Assembly (NCBI GenBank): GCA_964409865.1
Contig: CAYPGE010000128.1
Span: forward strand, 1 to 20,345
Origin: Anammoximicrobium sp964409865
Lineage (GTDB): Bacteria > Planctomycetota > Planctomycetia > Pirellulales > Pirellulaceae
DNA: 20,345 nt
Reading direction: 5' to 3'
The notes under the pieces were generated by a model that had not been told where the DNA came from, did not search any database, and saw only the letters and a program-made list of their open reading frames with translations. Of this stretch, positions 18,501 to 20,345 are shown piece after piece (positions within the stretch are counted from its first letter, which is position 1; every line of letters starts with the position of its first letter). The position numbers and the translations under genes were made by a program.

Positions 18501-20345
18501 ATGGCAACTGTTGCGGAACGAATTCCCTCTCAAGTTTTCTCGGCGGAACCCAGTTCCCCGCACGAAGCTCGCGCCGGGTTGCGCGTGGACAGTGTTTTCT
18601 GCCCCGTGGACGTCAAGGACCCATTGGAAACCGTCGAATGGGAGTTGCGTTCGGCGGCGATCAAGGACGAAAACGGCGACGTCCTGTTCGAGCAGACCGA
18701 CTGCGAGATTCCGGCTTCGTGGAGCCAGTTGGCGACGAACGTGGTCGTCAGCAAGTACTTCTACGGCGAGAACGGCACGCGGGAGCGGGAGCGGAGCGTG
18801 CGGCAGTTGATTCATCGCGTGACGCGAACGATCGCCGACTGGGGCCGGCAGGACGGGTATTTTGCCAGCGAGGCCGACAGCGAGCGGTTTTATCGCGAGT
18901 TGACGTGGCTGTGCTTGCACCAGCACGGCTCGTTCAATTCGCCCGTGTGGTTCAACGTGGGCCTGTATCACCAGTACGGGATCACGGGCGATCGGTGTAC
19001 CTGGCACTACGACCAGCGCAGCCACCGCGTGGTCCAGCCGGAGAACCCCTACGAGCATCCGCAGGCGTCGGCGTGCTTCATCCAGAGCGTCGAAGACAAC
19101 ATGGAAGACATTATGCGGCTGGCCGGCAGCGAGGCCATGCTGTTCAAGTTCGGCTCCGGCACAGGGACGGACTTGTCTTCGATTCGCTCTTGCCGCGAAA
19201 AGTTGTCGGGCGGCGGCCGGCCGTCGGGGCCGTTGTCGTTCATGCGGGTGTACGATCAGATTGCGGCGGTGGTCAAATCGGGCGGCAAGACGCGCCGCGC
19301 GGCCAAGATGCAGTCGCTGAAGATCTGGCACCCCGACATCCTGGAATTCATCGAGTGCAAGTGGAAGGAGGAGCAGAAGGCGCACACGTTGATTGAAAGC
19401 GGCAAGTACGAAGCCAATTTCAACGGCGAAGCTTACAGCTCGATCCTGTTCCAGAACGCGAATCTGTCGGTGCGGGTGACGGACGAGTTCATGAAGACAG
19501 TCGAGCGGGGCGGAACATGGACCACGCGGTGGGTGACCAAGAACGCTCGCGGCGAGCCGCCGGCCTACGACGCCCGCCATCTGCTGACCCGCATCGCCGA
19601 GTGCGCTTGGGCTTGCGGCGATCCGGGCGTGCAGTACGACACGACGATCAATCGCTGGCACACGTGCCCCAATTCGGGCCGGATCAATGCCAGCAATCCC
19701 TGCAGCGAGTACATGTTCCTGGACGACACGGCCTGCAATCTGGCCAGCATCAACTTGATGAAATTCCGCAAGCCGGACGGGGTGTTCGACGTCGAGCGGT
19801 TCAAGGCGGCGTGCCGGCTGTTTGTGATCGCCCAGGAGATCCTGGTCGATCACGCCAGCTATCCTACCGGTCCGATCGCGGAGAACAGCCATCTGTACCG
19901 CCCGCTGGGGCTGGGCTACTCCAATCTGGGCAGCTTGCTCATGGCCAGCGGCCTGCCGTACGACTCGGACGCGGCGTACGGCGTTTGCGGTTCGATCACG
20001 GCCTTGCTGCACGGAGCGGCCAATTTGGCCAGCGCCGAGATGGCGGGCGTCGTGGGTCCGTTCGAGGCCTTTGCCGACAATCGCGAACCGATGCTGCGCG
20101 TGATGCAGATGCACCGCGACGCGGTCGAGACGATTGACGAGGCCGGCCCCCGGTACTTGAAGGACGCCGCCCGCAAGCTGTGGGACCAGGTGTTGGTCAC
20201 CGGCCGCCGGCAGGGGTTCCGCAACGCCCAGGCCACCGTGTTGGCGCCGACCGGGACCATCAGCTTTATGATGGACTGCGATACGACGGGCATCGAGCCC
20301 GACATCGCGCTGGTGAAATACAAGCAACTGGCGGGCGGCGGCATG
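18501..20345 (+). CDS. nrdJ: Vitamin B12-dependent (class II) ribonucleotide reductase, N-terminal part (runs off window)
   Basis: The frame is open for 615 codons to the window edge. The enzyme reduces ribonucleotides to deoxyribonucleotides with adenosylcobalamin as radical source and needs no NrdB subunit or oxygen. The radical/active-site motif NPCSE has the thiyl cysteine at Cys401 (Asn399, Glu403). The redox pair is Cys192 (QASACFIQ) and Cys412 (DTACNLASINL); the 11-residue spacing between 401 and 412 equals that between C408 and C419 of the Lactobacillus leichmannii enzyme. Also seen are HGSFNSPVWFNVG, FKFGSGTGTDLSSIRS and KSGGKTRRAAKMQ. The N-terminal VVSKYFYGENGTRERERSVR is typical of the long monomeric type. 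AAGGAG eight bases upstream supports the start. Regulation by NrdR is suggested by the paired boxes upstream. The C-terminal cysteines and any TSCPD domain are beyond the window. Confidence 0.95.
   Translation, partial: MATVAERIPSQVFSAEPSSPHEARAGLRVDSVFCPVDVKDPLETVEWELRSAAIKDENGDVLFEQTDCEIPASWSQLATNVVVSKYFYGENGTRERERSVRQLIHRVTRTIADWGRQDGYFASEADSERFYRELTWLCLHQHGSFNSPVWFNVGLYHQYGITGDRCTWHYDQRSHRVVQPENPYEHPQASACFIQSVEDNMEDIMRLAGSEAMLFKFGSGTGTDLSSIRSCREKLSGGGRPSGPLSFMRVYDQIAAVVKSGGKTRRAAKMQSLKIWHPDILEFIECKWKEEQKAHTLIESGKYEANFNGEAYSSILFQNANLSVRVTDEFMKTVERGGTWTTRWVTKNARGEPPAYDARHLLTRIAECAWACGDPGVQYDTTINRWHTCPNSGRINASNPCSEYMFLDDTACNLASINLMKFRKPDGVFDVERFKAACRLFVIAQEILVDHASYPTGPIAENSHLYRPLGLGYSNLGSLLMASGLPYDSDAAYGVCGSITALLHGAANLASAEMAGVVGPFEAFADNREPMLRVMQMHRDAVETIDEAGPRYLKDAARKLWDQVLVTGRRQGFRNAQATVLAPTGTISFMMDCDTTGIEPDIALVKYKQLAGGGM

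Noticed and set aside
18264..20327. 687-codon minus-strand open frame opposite nrdJ
   Set aside because: It is exceptionally long, but nrdJ carries all active-site motifs, and the antisense product (repeated AG, HD and RR runs) shows no family pattern. Its 3' part also runs through the NrdR-like boxes and nrdJ leader.
1..20345. tRNA genes, rRNA, CRISPR arrays, insertion sequences, integrase or classical defence genes
   Set aside because: None was recognised on either strand: no cloverleaf-like segment, no regularly spaced direct repeats beyond the two-copy units listed, and no transposase or recombinase motifs.

Overview
This is a GC-rich bacterial chromosomal window. Its gene content points to the phylum Planctomycetota, probably a Pirellulales-type member. 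The evidence is a LolA-like secreted protein of what I recall as a planctomycete-specific family, a Tat-exported Gfo/Idh/MocA oxidoreductase coupled to a DUF4838-type protein, a membrane-anchored prenyltransferase/squalene-cyclase-repeat protein, and many small palindromes at gene ends. The lineage is inferred from family content only; no rRNA or tRNA was seen.

Layout: (1) 1-368 (-), 5' part of a GT4 glycosyltransferase running off the left edge. (2) 608-2350 (+), thyA followed by dihydrofolate reductase. The DHFR frame continues, almost without a linker, into a 130-residue domain that closely resembles the CaMKII association (hub) domain. This is the most striking feature of the window. (3) 2356-4727, a secreted LolA-like protein (-) divergent from a secreted parallel beta-helix protein (+). 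(4) 4847-6547 (-), a GT2-GtrA glycosyltransferase followed by a short A24 prepilin peptidase. (5) 6981-9548 (-), rpmG, recJ and a small hypothetical gene. (6) 9993-11561 (+), the membrane-anchored toroid protein. (7) 11596-15896 (-), a translationally coupled pair: a DUF4838-type secreted protein and a Gfo/Idh/MocA oxidoreductase. (8) 16136-17893 (+), a FIST sensory-domain protein and a small single-pass membrane protein, followed by an out-of-frame coding-like tail. (9) 17986-18500, a structured intergenic region with a hairpin cluster, a candidate promoter and two NrdR-like boxes 32 bp apart. (10) 18501-20345 (+), 5' part of a B12-dependent (class II) ribonucleotide reductase running off the right edge.

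Functional threads: ThyA and DHFR form the dTMP/folate cycle, and the class II reductase with NrdR-like operators supplies dNTPs, so both ends of the window serve DNA precursor synthesis. RecJ adds a repair nuclease. The rest is mostly envelope and secreted biology (glycosyltransferases, beta-helix, DUF4838/oxidoreductase pair). No mobile element, CRISPR array or classical defence locus is visible. Several gene edges carry short perfect tandem duplications or stop-codon-overlapping palindromes, which look like a family of small dispersed elements.
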